This document shows, in pieces, positions 24,695 through 33,626 of a stretch of DNA of 64,000 nucleotides. This DNA is from Pelomonas sp. Root1217 (GTDB lineage: Bacteria > Pseudomonadota > Gammaproteobacteria > Burkholderiales > Burkholderiaceae_C). Positions within the stretch are counted from its first letter, which is position 1, and each line of letters starts with the position of its first letter. The stretch covers positions 601,294 through 665,293 of the forward strand of contig NZ_LMDC01000012.1 in assembly GCF_001425705.1 (NCBI RefSeq), written 5' to 3'. A program made the position numbers and the translations under genes. The notes under the pieces were generated by a model, which saw only the letters and a list, made by a program, of their open reading frames with translations, ran no database searches and was not told where the DNA came from.

Positions 24695-27297
24695 TGAAGA
24701 GGCTCAAGACTTCGCTGGCCGCCGCGCTGCTGGCCACCCTCTCGGTCGCACTGACGTCGGCAAACGCTGCCGGTCCCCTGCTGCTGACCGACCACCCGAA
24801 AAACCCGCAACCCCAGCGCTGGGACACCAGCAAGACTGTCCAGGTCTACACCGACATCGGCCCGCTCACTTACAAGAACGACGGCTCGGTGTTCCTGAAC
24901 AACGCCCAGGCCGACAAGATCACCGCCTTCGCGGTCAGCCAGTGGAGCAATGTGGCGACCTCGACCTGGAAAGCCACGATCGACCCTAAGAAGTTCAAGA
25001 AGTTCAACCAGGTGCCCAGCATCGGCGTGGACGTCAAGGACGGCGAGACCGCCATGAAGCTCTACGGCCAGTACAACGAGGGCGGCCTGTACGTCATCTA
25101 CGACCAGACCGGCGCGGTGATCGAAGAAGTCTTCGGCGCGCCCAAGGATCAGGTGCTGGGCATCGCCTTCGCCGAGATCGCGGAGGACCGCGACGGCGAC
25201 GGCTACCCGGAAACCATCGTCAAGGCGACGGCCGTGATGAACGGCTATGTCGTGGCCCACGAGGCGCTCGACCCCGAGAACCCCTGGATGCCGCCGCCGG
25301 ACATCGACGGCAAGCGCATCGCCGGCGTGTTCACGCACGAGTTCGGCCACGCGATCAATCTGTCGCACTCGCAGGTCAATGGCCAGATGGCCTATTTCAG
25401 CGACCTGGACTTTTACCCTCTGCACCCCGGTGTGCCCGGCTGCGTGAAGCCGCTCGCGTCCTGGAACTACTACGACCCGAGCGCCAGCAAGATCGATCCG
25501 AAGTACATCGAGACGATGTTCCCCTTCATCAATCCGGACACGGTGAACGCGCAAGGCAAGAACCCCGGGCTGGAAATGAGCACGGTCGATCGTCCCGATG
25601 ACATCGCGGCGATCTCGGATCTCTACCCGACCGCGGCCTATTCGAAGACGCGCGGCTCCATCGCCGGCACGCTCTATCTGAAGGATGGCCGCACGCCTTA
25701 TGGCGGCATCAACATCATTGCCCGCAATGTCAGTGCCCCGCTGGGCGATGCGATCTCGGCGCAGTCCGGCGACAAGACGCAGGGCAAGATCGGACCGGAC
25801 GGGCGCTTCCGCATCAACAATCTGAAGCCGGGCGCCAGGTACAAGCTCTACACCGAGGAGATCGTGGCCGGCGGCTATCCGACCGAGCCGACCGCCCTGG
25901 TATCGGAAGCGGAGTACTGGAACACCAACGAGCAGTCGATCGCAGCCAGTGACCTGGCTTGCACGGCCAGCGCCATCACCGCGGAAGCCGGCGTCACCAA
26001 GACCGCCAATTTCTACTTCAATGGCTACAAGGATGGCGTGCAGTACACCCCGGTGACCTACGGCTACCTGGGCAGCCTGTCCAAGGACGGCGAGCGCGCC
26101 GCCGGCACGATCGACAGCATTCCCTTCGTCTGGGACTCGAAGAAGGGCATCGAATGGTCACCCGAGGGCGTGCTGGGCGTGAATTCCAGCATCACCCGCG
26201 ATGGCCGCAAGATGATCGTGCAGGCCGACCTGAACAAGAACGTGATCGGCTACTACGACGACGGCACGCCGGTGACAACCAACTCGGCCACGATCTGGGA
26301 CACCCGGACCGGCCGCCTGACCGACCTGGGCAACCTGAACGGCGACACCTGCGGCGGCGGCAGCCAGATCGGCTATTCGGCCAGCTATGGCTGGGCGCTG
26401 GATGCGACCGGCAGCACGGCCGTGGGCACCGCCTACCTCGACAAGAACGGCGACGGCTTCTGCGAGGGCGGCTTTTTCGGCGACACCTTCGTCGGTGGCG
26501 AGATCGTGCCCTTCATCTGGACCGAAAAGGGCGGTATCAAGCCCTTGAGCATGGCGGGCATCGACACGGCCAATGAACCCTGGCACCGCGCCCATGCGGT
26601 GTCCGGCAATGGCCGTGTCGTACTGGGCAACAGCAACTTCATGAAGGCCTACGCCTGGATCGACCAGGGCAAGCCGATCGATCTTTACAAGGTTGCCGGT
26701 GCCGTCGATGCCTACGCGATGACGCCGGATGGCAGCCGCGTGGCGCTGCAGACCGAGAAAGACGGCCTGGTGTTCTGGGATGCGACCAAGGGCACCGGCA
26801 AGAACGCCTTCACGAAGACCAAGGTGTTGAAGTGGTGCGAGGACTTCCCGCTGCTGGGCATGGACGTCAGCTGCGAGACCGAGGGCGCGGCCTATATCCA
26901 GGAGAACTTCGGCCCGATCCCGATCACATCCAGCGACATCAGCGACGACGGCAAGGTGCTGATCGCCCAGGCCGGCGTCTGGTTCAGCGGCATCCACGGC
27001 ATGCTGTGGATCGAGGACATCGGCTGGATCAAGCTCAGCGACTTCTTCCGCACCCAGGGTGTGGCCGAGGCCTATCGCTACGGCATGGACGGCACGGCCT
27101 CGATCAATGGCAAGGGCAACGAGATGGTCGGCGGCATTCCGGGCGTCCCGATGACCTGGTATGTGGACATGAAGAAGGCCTTCGTCTGCAAGCACGGCAA
27201 TTCGACGGAGGTCGGCTTCCCGGGCGAGTTCGTGGATGAGGTGAAGCGCGGTGCCCGCATGGGCCGCTGCGAGCACCTGCGACCATCGGACCGCTAG
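24694..27297 (+). CDS. Secreted matrixin-like zinc metalloprotease with C-terminal HAF-like repeats
   Basis: The 867-residue protein has a signal peptide ending SANA. The zinc site HEFGHAINLSH (HExxHxxxxxH) lies at about residues 215-225. The usual glycine of the third spacer is asparagine here. A SxMxP-type Met-turn is not obvious, but a Met turn could be ETMFPF. After a short carboxypeptidase-regulatory-like segment (GSIAGTLYLKDGRTPYGG), the C-terminal half has repeated units of the HAF type, such as SKDGERAAGTIDSIPFVWD and ATGSTAVGTAYLDKNGDG. It is likely exported. It overlaps the convergent diguanylate cyclase gene by 4 bases. Confidence 0.8.
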   Translation: MKRLKTSLAAALLATLSVALTSANAAGPLLLTDHPKNPQPQRWDTSKTVQVYTDIGPLTYKNDGSVFLNNAQADKITAFAVSQWSNVATSTWKATIDPKKFKKFNQVPSIGVDVKDGETAMKLYGQYNEGGLYVIYDQTGAVIEEVFGAPKDQVLGIAFAEIAEDRDGDGYPETIVKATAVMNGYVVAHEALDPENPWMPPPDIDGKRIAGVFTHEFGHAINLSHSQVNGQMAYFSDLDFYPLHPGVPGCVKPLASWNYYDPSASKIDPKYIETMFPFINPDTVNAQGKNPGLEMSTVDRPDDIAAISDLYPTAAYSKTRGSIAGTLYLKDGRTPYGGINIIARNVSAPLGDAISAQSGDKTQGKIGPDGRFRINNLKPGARYKLYTEEIVAGGYPTEPTALVSEAEYWNTNEQSIAASDLACTASAITAEAGVTKTANFYFNGYKDGVQYTPVTYGYLGSLSKDGERAAGTIDSIPFVWDSKKGIEWSPEGVLGVNSSITRDGRKMIVQADLNKNVIGYYDDGTPVTTNSATIWDTRTGRLTDLGNLNGDTCGGGSQIGYSASYGWALDATGSTAVGTAYLDKNGDGFCEGGFFGDTFVGGEIVPFIWTEKGGIKPLSMAGIDTANEPWHRAHAVSGNGRVVLGNSNFMKAYAWIDQGKPIDLYKVAGAVDAYAMTPDGSRVALQTEKDGLVFWDATKGTGKNAFTKTKVLKWCEDFPLLGMDVSCETEGAAYIQENFGPIPITSSDISDDGKVLIAQAGVWFSGIHGMLWIEDIGWIKLSDFFRTQGVAEAYRYGMDGTASINGKGNEMVGGIPGVPMTWYVDMKKAFVCKHGNSTEVGFPGEFVDEVKRGARMGRCEHLRPSDR

Positions 27298-28406
27298 TCG
27301 TTGCTGATGCAGTTGCGGCCCTGGGCCTTGGCCTGGTAGAGCAGGCGGTCGGCACGCTCCAGGGTCTGCGCCAGCGTCTCGCCGCGGCGGTGGCCGGTCA
27401 GCCCGATGGAGACGGTGACGGCCAGCCGGCTGCCGCCGAAGGCGATGTCTAGCGCGGCAGTGTGGTGGCGCAGCCTCTCCATGCCGCCCACCGCAGGCGG
27501 CATGGCCGTGTCGGGCAGCAGCACGAGGAACTCCTCGCCGCCCCAGCGGGCCAGCACGTCCGTCGCGCGCAGGGCGGCCTGGCCGGCCTGGGCGAAGGCG
27601 CAGAGCACGGCGTCGCCGGCGGCATGGCCGTGCACGTCGTTGATGCGCTTGAAGTGGTCGAGGTCCACGAGGGCGATGCAGAAGTCGTGGTGGTGGCGCA
27701 GCGAGCGCAGCAGCTCCTGGTCCATCAGCGCCTGCATCTGGCGGCGGTTGGGCAGGCCGGTGAGCTCGTCGCGGGTGGCAATGGCCTGCAGCTGGGCCAG
27801 CGCGCGGCCCAGCTCTTCGCGCTGCTCGCGCAGGCGGCGGCGGATGCGGCTCAGGCGCGCAGTCAGCGTCGCCACGGCGGGCAGCATGCAGGCCAGCATC
27901 AGGAAGTGGCCCACCTCCACCGCGGGCGGATAGCGCTCGGGCTGGCGCAGGGCCATCACGGCCATGACCGCGCCGAACAGGCCCAGCGCGAACAGGCTCA
28001 GCGCATAGGCATTGCGCGCGCGCAACTGGAACATGCCGAACATCAGGATCAAGGTCAGCACGGGAAAGACGGCGCCGCGCAAAGGCCCGGCCTGCGCATA
28101 GCCGATGGCCGCGGCCGTGATGGCGAAGGCGATCTGCAGGCTGGTCAGCGAGGGGTCGCGAAAGCGCAGCGACCAGCCGCTGCGGATGGCGGCAAAGACA
28201 GCCGCCATGCCGCCCAGCGAGACGGCGGTCCAGCCCCACAGCAGCAGCCCCTGTTCGCCGCCGCCGATGCGCACGGCGTAGTGCAACACGATGATGCTGA
28301 CGACCATCAGCGCGGACGCGAGCGAGGTCTGGCGCAGCCGGATGCGCTGGGCGGGGTCCAGGCCCAGCCACAGGTCGCCAAGCCGTTGGAGGTGCGACAT
28401 CACCAT
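27294..28406 (-). CDS. Membrane diguanylate cyclase
   Basis: The 370-residue protein has about six hydrophobic segments within residues 28-190, a linker coiled coil (LREQREELGRALAQLQA) and a C-terminal GGDEF domain. The domain starts RDELTGLPNRRQMQAL and has FCIALVDLDHFKRINDVHGH and an intact signature RWGGEEFLVLL. The RxxD inhibitory site upstream of GGEEF is not evident (ATDVLARW). It should make c-di-GMP at the inner membrane. The ATG at 28406 is used; a second ATG two codons later is equally possible. Confidence 0.93.
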   Translation of the reverse strand: MVMSHLQRLGDLWLGLDPAQRIRLRQTSLASALMVVSIIVLHYAVRIGGGEQGLLLWGWTAVSLGGMAAVFAAIRSGWSLRFRDPSLTSLQIAFAITAAAIGYAQAGPLRGAVFPVLTLILMFGMFQLRARNAYALSLFALGLFGAVMAVMALRQPERYPPAVEVGHFLMLACMLPAVATLTARLSRIRRRLREQREELGRALAQLQAIATRDELTGLPNRRQMQALMDQELLRSLRHHHDFCIALVDLDHFKRINDVHGHAAGDAVLCAFAQAGQAALRATDVLARWGGEEFLVLLPDTAMPPAVGGMERLRHHTAALDIAFGGSRLAVTVSIGLTGHRRGETLAQTLERADRLLYQAKAQGRNCISND

Positions 28407-28485
28407 GGCGCCAAGCCTAACGCCGGCCGCGGTGCCGGGCCTTGCCTGCGGGCGCGCCGGCCGCGATCTTGTTCACGCCCGGCGG

Positions 28486-28713
28486 TCAGGACACATAGCC
28501 GTTCAGCAGCGCCTGCGCCCAGTCGGGCCGCCCGTTGCGCTGCGCCAGGGCCGCCATGGCGCGGTGGTCGCCAGCCAGTGCTCGCAATCGCTGCGCGGCG
28601 TGCCGTGGCAGACGAAGACCTCGGGCGACGATGCCGCGGCGGGCGATGTCGGCGACGACGGCTTCCTGGGCCGGCACGTTGCCATGGATGTCGGAGACGA
28701 GAGCGATGCGCAT
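28486..28713 (-). pseudogene. Metallophosphoesterase remnant with two internal deletions
   Basis: Read from 28713, the frame starts MRIALVSDIHGNVPAQEAVV, the N-terminus of YfcE-like metallophosphoesterases with the D-x-H metal motif. After about 27 codons the similarity shifts frame to VFVCHGTPRSDCEHWL, a mid-protein motif of the same family. It then shifts back to DHRAMAALAQRNGRPDWAQALLNG, its usual C-terminus. Only 75 codons remain of a family normally around 240-250 residues. The best reading is a gene that lost two internal segments. The residual frame is open, but the product would lack most metal ligands. Confidence 0.75.
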
Positions 28714-28717
28714 GGCT

Positions 28718-29215
28718 TCATCCCCGCAGATGTCCCAGCGGCAAGACGCCACTGGCCTTGACCTCGCCGAGGGAGAAGCTGGTGTGGATGTCCTTCACGT
28801 TGGGCAGGTTCAGCAACGTGTCGATGGAGAAACGCGAGAAGGCGTCCAGGTCGGTGGCCATGACCTGCAGCTCGAAGGTGCCTGCGCCGGAGATGTAGTG
28901 GCAGGCGATGACCTCGGGCAGCTGGCGGATGGCGTCCTCCAGCGGCTTGGTGGCGGCCCCCGCGCTGCGCTCGGCGTCCACGCGCACGAAGGCCAGCACG
29001 CCCAGGCCGAGCTTGCGGCGGTCGATCTCGGCGCGGTAGCCGGTGATGTAGCCCTGTTCCTCCAGCCACTTGACGCGCCGCCAGGTGGGCGCGGCCGACA
29101 GACCGATGCGCTGGGCCAGCTCGGCATTGGACAAACGGGCATCGGCCTGCAGCGCGGCCAGGATGGCGATGTGGTGGCGGTCAAGGGCGTCGGAGGTGGT
29201 GTCTTCAGAACTCAT
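28718..29215 (-). CDS. Lrp/AsnC-family transcriptional regulator
   Basis: The 165-residue protein has the N-terminal helix-turn-helix LDRHHIAILAALQADARLSNAELAQRIGLSAAPTWRRVKWLEEQGYI and a C-terminal RAM (ligand-binding) domain with ACHYISGAGTFELQVMATD. Such regulators usually sense amino acids. It is divergent from the indolepyruvate oxidoreductase gene, and by position it is the best candidate regulator of that gene, which acts on aryl-pyruvates from aromatic amino acids. Confidence 0.93.
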   Translation of the reverse strand: MSSEDTTSDALDRHHIAILAALQADARLSNAELAQRIGLSAAPTWRRVKWLEEQGYITGYRAEIDRRKLGLGVLAFVRVDAERSAGAATKPLEDAIRQLPEVIACHYISGAGTFELQVMATDLDAFSRFSIDTLLNLPNVKDIHTSFSLGEVKASGVLPLGHLRG

Positions 29216-29431
29216 GGTTTGCCCTGATCAGCGAAGTGGCGATGAGATTGAAACGAATTTTGCATCTTTGGGAAAGAAGATTGCTGGGCGAGTCGATTTC
29301 GAGCGCAATTGAGAAAGCACTGCGCGCCCCCATTTCCCTACACTGACCGGTCCGGCCATACTGGCCCATGGCCCGCGCGCCTGCCTCACAAGGGCCGGCC
29401 CTCTCGGGCCGCCACTCAGGAGCCCCACCCG
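29216..29431. promoter_or_regulatory. Divergent promoter region between the Lrp-type and oxidoreductase genes
   Basis: This 216-base gap contains a stretch at about 29241-29315 that is much richer in A and T than its surroundings (runs such as GAATTTTGCATCTTTGGGAAA and GAAGATT). That is the kind of flexible DNA Lrp-type octamers wrap. No exact operator can be called. The part nearer 29432 is G/C-rich with no further structure seen. Confidence 0.5.
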
Positions 29432-32400
29432 ATGAACGCCCCGCTGCCCGAACACGTCTTGCGCGCCCTACAGACGGTCTCCCTCGACGACAAGTACGCG
29501 CTCGATTCCGGCCGTGCCTTCATGAGCGGCGTGCAGGCCCTGGTGCGCCTGCCCATGCTGCAGCGCACGCGCGATGCACTGGCCGGACTGAACACGGCCG
29601 GCTTCATCAGCGGCTATCGCGGCTCGCCGCTGGGCACCTATGACCAGGCGCTGATGGCCGCCAAGAAGCACCTGGCCAAGCAGAACATCGTCTTCCAGCC
29701 CGGCGTCAACGAGGAACTCGGCGCGACCGCCGTCTGGGGCACGCAGCAGCTCGATCTCTTCCCCGAGAAGGCCAAGTTCGATGGCGTCTTCGGCCTCTGG
29801 TACGGCAAGGGCCCGGGCGTGGACCGCTGCATCGACGTGTTCAAGCACGCCAACATGGCCGGCACCAGCAAGCACGGCGGCGTCATCGCCATCGCCGGCG
29901 ACGACCACATCGCCAAGAGCTCCACCGCTGCCCACCAGAGCGACCACGTCTTCAAGGCGGTCGGCTTCCCGACCTTCTTCCCCAGCAGCGTGCAGGACAT
30001 CCTCGACATGGGCTTGCACGCCTTTGCGATGAGCCGCTTCTCGGGCGTGTGGGCGGGCATGAAGACCATCCAGGAGATCGTCGAGAGCTCTAGCTCGGTC
30101 AGCGTCGACCCCGACCGCGTCAACATCATCCTGCCCGAGGATTTCCAGATGCCGGCCGGTGGCTTGCACATCCGCTGGCCGGACCCGCCGCTCGAGCAGG
30201 AGTCGCGGATGATGAATTACAAGTGGTACGCCGCGCTGGCCTACATCCGCGCCAACAAGCTCAACTACAACGTCATCGAAGGCCAGAACGACCGCTTCGG
30301 CATCATCACCAGCGGCAAGGCCTTCAACGACACGCGCCAGGCGCTGCACGACCTGGGCCTGGACGACGACACCTGCCGGCGCATCGGCATCCGCCTGCAC
30401 AAGGTCAACGTCGTGTGGCCGCTGGAGGCGCAGATCACGCGTGACTTCGCCAAGGGGCTGCAGGAGATCCTGGTCGTCGAGGAGAAGCGCCAGATCATCG
30501 AATACCAGGTCAAGGAAGAGCTCTACAACTGGCGCGCCGACGTGCGCCCCAACGTGCTCGGCAAGTTCGACGCCGGCGACGGCGGCGAGGGTGGCGAGTG
30601 GAGCGTGCCCAACCCGAGCGAGCACTGGCTGCTGCGTCCGCAGGCCGACCTGACGCCGGCCATCATTGCCCGCGCCATCGCCAAGCGGCTGAAGAAGCTC
30701 GGCGTGGACAGCGACGTCGTGGCCCGCCTGGATGCCCGCCTGGCCATCATCGACGCCAAGGAAAACGCGCTGAAGGCCGAGGAGAAGACCGCCGGCGGCG
30801 CTGACCGCACGCCCTGGTTCTGCTCGGGCTGCCCACACAACACCAGCACCCGCGTGCCCGAGGGCTCGCGCGCCGTCGGCGGCATCGGCTGCCACTACAT
30901 GGTGACGTGGATGCCCGGCCGCAACACGGCCACCTTCACGCAGATGGGCGGCGAGGGCGTGCCCTGGGTCGGCCAGGCGCCGTTCACCGACGAGAAGCAC
31001 ATCTTCTCCAACCTGGGTGACGGCACCTACTTCCACAGCGGCAGCCTGGCCATCCGCCAGAGCATCGCCGCGGGTGTCAACATCACCTACAAGATCCTCT
31101 ACAACGACGCCGTCGCGATGACCGGCGGCCAGCAGGTCGGCGAGCGGCCCGAGGGCCACACCGTCATCCAGATCATGAACAGCGTGATCTCGGAGGGCGT
31201 GAAGAAGCTGGTCATCGTCACCGACGAGCCCTTCAAGTACGAAGGCGTGGCGCTGGCGCCGGGCGTCACCGTGCACCACCGCGACGAGCTGGACGAGATC
31301 CAGCGCCAGTTCCGCGAGATCGAAGGCACCACGGTCATCATCTACGACCAGACCTGTGCCACCGAAAAGCGCCGCCGCCGCAAGCGCGGCAAGCTGGTGG
31401 ACCCGGCCAAGCGCGTCGTCATCAACGAGCTGGTCTGCGAAGGCTGCGGCGACTGCTCGGTACAGTCCAACTGCCTGTCCATCGAGCCGCTGGAGACCGA
31501 CTTCGGCCGCAAGCGCCAGATCAACCAGAACACCTGCAACAAGGACTACTCCTGCGTGAAGGGCTTCTGCCCGAGCTTCGTCACGGTGGAAGGCGGCGAG
31601 CTGAAGAAGCCCAAAAAGGAGGCGCGCAAGAGCCCCTTCGACGCCGCGCTGCCGCAACTGGCGATGCCCGTCGTGCCCAACCCCGACAAGGCCTGGGGCA
31701 TCGTCGTCGGCGGCGTCGGTGGCACCGGCGTCATCACCATCGGCCAGCTGCTGGGCATGGCCGCCCACCTGGAAGGCAAGGGCGTCATCACGCAGGACGC
31801 CGCGGGCCTGGCGCAAAAGGGCGGTGCGACCTGGAGCCACATCCAGATCGCCAACTCACCGGAAGCGATCTTCTGCACCAAGGTCGGCACGGCGGAGGCC
31901 GACCTCGTCATCGCCTGCGATGCCATCGTGGCCGCCAACAAGGCGACGCTGGCCGTCATGCGCGAGGGCCGCACCTATGTGGCGCTGAACACGCACGGCT
32001 CGCCGACGGCGACGCTGGTCAACGACGCCAACTGGAGCTTCCCCGGCGCCGCCTGCGAGGCGGCCGTGGGCAACGCCGTGGGCCGCGACCACCTGGGTTC
32101 CTTCGACGCTGAGGAAGTGGCCGTCAAGCTGGTGGGCGATTCTCTCTACACCAACCCGCTGATGCTGGGCTATGCCTGGCAGCAGGGCCGCATCCCGCTG
32201 AGCTACGACGCGCTGATGCGTGCCATCGAGCTCAACGGCGTGCAGATCGACAACAACAAGATCGCGTTCGAGTGGGGCCGCCGCTGCGCGAGCGACCTGA
32301 AGAGCGTGCAGGCGCTGTATGCGGCGCAGCAGGTCATCCAACTGGTCAAGCGCCAGGGTGTGGACGAGATCATCACCAAGCGCGTCGACTTCCTGACCGG

Positions 32401-32977
32401 CTACCAGAACGCCGCCTACGCGGCCGAGTACAAGGCCTTCGTCGACAAGGTGCGGGCGGCCGAAGCGAAGCTGGGCGGCACCACCAAGCTGACCGAAGCC
32501 GTGGCGCGCTACCTGTTCAAGCTGATGGCCTACAAGGACGAGTACGAGGTGGCGCGCCTGCACACCGACATGGGCTTTGCCGAGAAGGTGGCCGGCATGT
32601 TCGAGGGCAACTACAAGCTGGTGCACCACCTCGCGCCGCCGCTGCTGGCCAGGAAGAACAACAAGGGCGAGCTGGTGAAGCAGCAGTTCGGCCCCTGGAT
32701 CCGCCCGGCCTTCGGCCTGCTGGCGAAGATGAAGGGTCTGCGCGGCACGGCCTTCGACATCTTCGGCTACACCGCCGAGCGCAAGATGGAGCGCCGCTGG
32801 ATCGCCGACTACCGCGCCGGTGTCGACAAGGCGCTGGCCGGGTTGACGGCCGAGACGCTGCCCACCGCAGTTGAGCTGGCCCGTGTGCCGGAAGACATCC
32901 GCGGCTACGGCCATGTGAAGGAGCGCCACGAGAAGGTTGCCCGCGCCAAGTGGGAGGCGCTGCTGACCAAGGTCTGA
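29432..32977 (+). CDS. Fused indolepyruvate ferredoxin oxidoreductase
   Basis: This 1181-residue enzyme oxidatively decarboxylates aryl-pyruvates to acyl-CoA, passing electrons to a ferredoxin. The ATG at 29432 gives MNAPLPEHVLRAL. The N-terminal half is IorA-like (GFISGYRGSPLG, PGVNEELGATAVWGTQQ; thiamine-diphosphate part with FCSGCPHNTST and GGIGCHYM). A cysteine-rich Fe-S segment at about residues 668-712 reads CEGCGDCSVQSNC and CVKGFCPSF. The IorB-like part follows (VVGGVGGTGVITIGQLLG), then a C-terminal DUF6537-type domain. One-chain forms are common in proteobacteria. It probably acts in aromatic amino-acid breakdown under the divergent Lrp-type regulator. Confidence 0.94.
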   Translation: MNAPLPEHVLRALQTVSLDDKYALDSGRAFMSGVQALVRLPMLQRTRDALAGLNTAGFISGYRGSPLGTYDQALMAAKKHLAKQNIVFQPGVNEELGATAVWGTQQLDLFPEKAKFDGVFGLWYGKGPGVDRCIDVFKHANMAGTSKHGGVIAIAGDDHIAKSSTAAHQSDHVFKAVGFPTFFPSSVQDILDMGLHAFAMSRFSGVWAGMKTIQEIVESSSSVSVDPDRVNIILPEDFQMPAGGLHIRWPDPPLEQESRMMNYKWYAALAYIRANKLNYNVIEGQNDRFGIITSGKAFNDTRQALHDLGLDDDTCRRIGIRLHKVNVVWPLEAQITRDFAKGLQEILVVEEKRQIIEYQVKEELYNWRADVRPNVLGKFDAGDGGEGGEWSVPNPSEHWLLRPQADLTPAIIARAIAKRLKKLGVDSDVVARLDARLAIIDAKENALKAEEKTAGGADRTPWFCSGCPHNTSTRVPEGSRAVGGIGCHYMVTWMPGRNTATFTQMGGEGVPWVGQAPFTDEKHIFSNLGDGTYFHSGSLAIRQSIAAGVNITYKILYNDAVAMTGGQQVGERPEGHTVIQIMNSVISEGVKKLVIVTDEPFKYEGVALAPGVTVHHRDELDEIQRQFREIEGTTVIIYDQTCATEKRRRRKRGKLVDPAKRVVINELVCEGCGDCSVQSNCLSIEPLETDFGRKRQINQNTCNKDYSCVKGFCPSFVTVEGGELKKPKKEARKSPFDAALPQLAMPVVPNPDKAWGIVVGGVGGTGVITIGQLLGMAAHLEGKGVITQDAAGLAQKGGATWSHIQIANSPEAIFCTKVGTAEADLVIACDAIVAANKATLAVMREGRTYVALNTHGSPTATLVNDANWSFPGAACEAAVGNAVGRDHLGSFDAEEVAVKLVGDSLYTNPLMLGYAWQQGRIPLSYDALMRAIELNGVQIDNNKIAFEWGRRCASDLKSVQALYAAQQVIQLVKRQGVDEIITKRVDFLTGYQNAAYAAEYKAFVDKVRAAEAKLGGTTKLTEAVARYLFKLMAYKDEYEVARLHTDMGFAEKVAGMFEGNYKLVHHLAPPLLARKNNKGELVKQQFGPWIRPAFGLLAKMKGLRGTAFDIFGYTAERKMERRWIADYRAGVDKALAGLTAETLPTAVELARVPEDIRGYGHVKERHEKVARAKWEALLTKV

Positions 32978-32998
32978 CCGCGCGCCGCGCCTTGACGT

Positions 32999-33508
32999 TC
33001 AGGGCCTGATCGTCGAGTGCTGCAGCACGATCAACCAGCGGCCGTCGATGCGCTGGTAGGCGAAGCTGTAGCGTGCCGGCTTCTCCTTCGTCACGCTGCC
33101 GACCTGCTCGCTGAACTCGTAATCGCCGGAGCGCACGGCGGTGTCGCCGAACAGCTGCAGATTGCCGATGATTCAGCGCATGCGTGCCGTCGGCCGCTGC
33201 GCCATCTGGTCGAAGAACACCGGCAGCTCCGATCCGCTCAAGGGCACGGCCGAGTACTCGTCGTCGGTGATCAGCGCGCCGGGGGCGTACAGCTGCTGCA
33301 GCCGCCGCGGGTCGCGGTTGTTGTAGGCGTCCTTCCAGTCTTCCAGCGCCTGCATCAGGTCGGGGAGGCAATGGGCGTCGGGATGGGCGCAGGGCAGCGG
33401 TGGCGACACCTGCACGCTTCGCGTCGTCGAGCAGCCGCTTCCAACCACCATGAGCAGCACACAGGCCGCCGCAGCGAGCGGCCGGCGCATCTTCAGAATC
33501 ATTGCCAT
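32999..33508 (-). pseudogene. SnoaL/DUF4440-like lipoprotein gene with in-frame TGA
   Basis: The ATG at 33508 starts a lipoprotein (signal with lipobox VGSGC, then CSTTRSVQV) followed by a nuclear-transport-factor-2-like domain: ALEDWKDAYNNRDPRRLQQLYAPGALI and PVFFDQMAQRPTARMR. A TGA at 33173-33175 stops it after 111 codons. In the same frame the domain continues without interruption as IIGNLQLFGDTAVRSGDYEF and RYSFAYQRIDGRWLIVLQHS, ending with a TGA at 32999-33001. The uninterrupted homology on both sides shows a recent nonsense mutation (or a sequencing error) in a 169-codon gene. The truncated product lacks the last beta strands of the fold. Confidence 0.85.
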
Positions 33509-33626
33509 GTCGAGCTTCCCTGTCTTGTGACGCGGATTGTGAATCTGCCCCTCGCGGGGCATTCCCTGAACAGGCCGCGACGGGGTTTGCCTAGACTGCG
33601 GGCCTTTTCTGCAGGGAGAAACAACG

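Noticed and set aside
33173-33175. In-frame TGA as a selenocysteine codon
   Set aside because: SnoaL-like proteins have no catalytic Sec or Cys at this place, no stem-loop typical of a bacterial SECIS is evident just after it, and no selenium genes are nearby.
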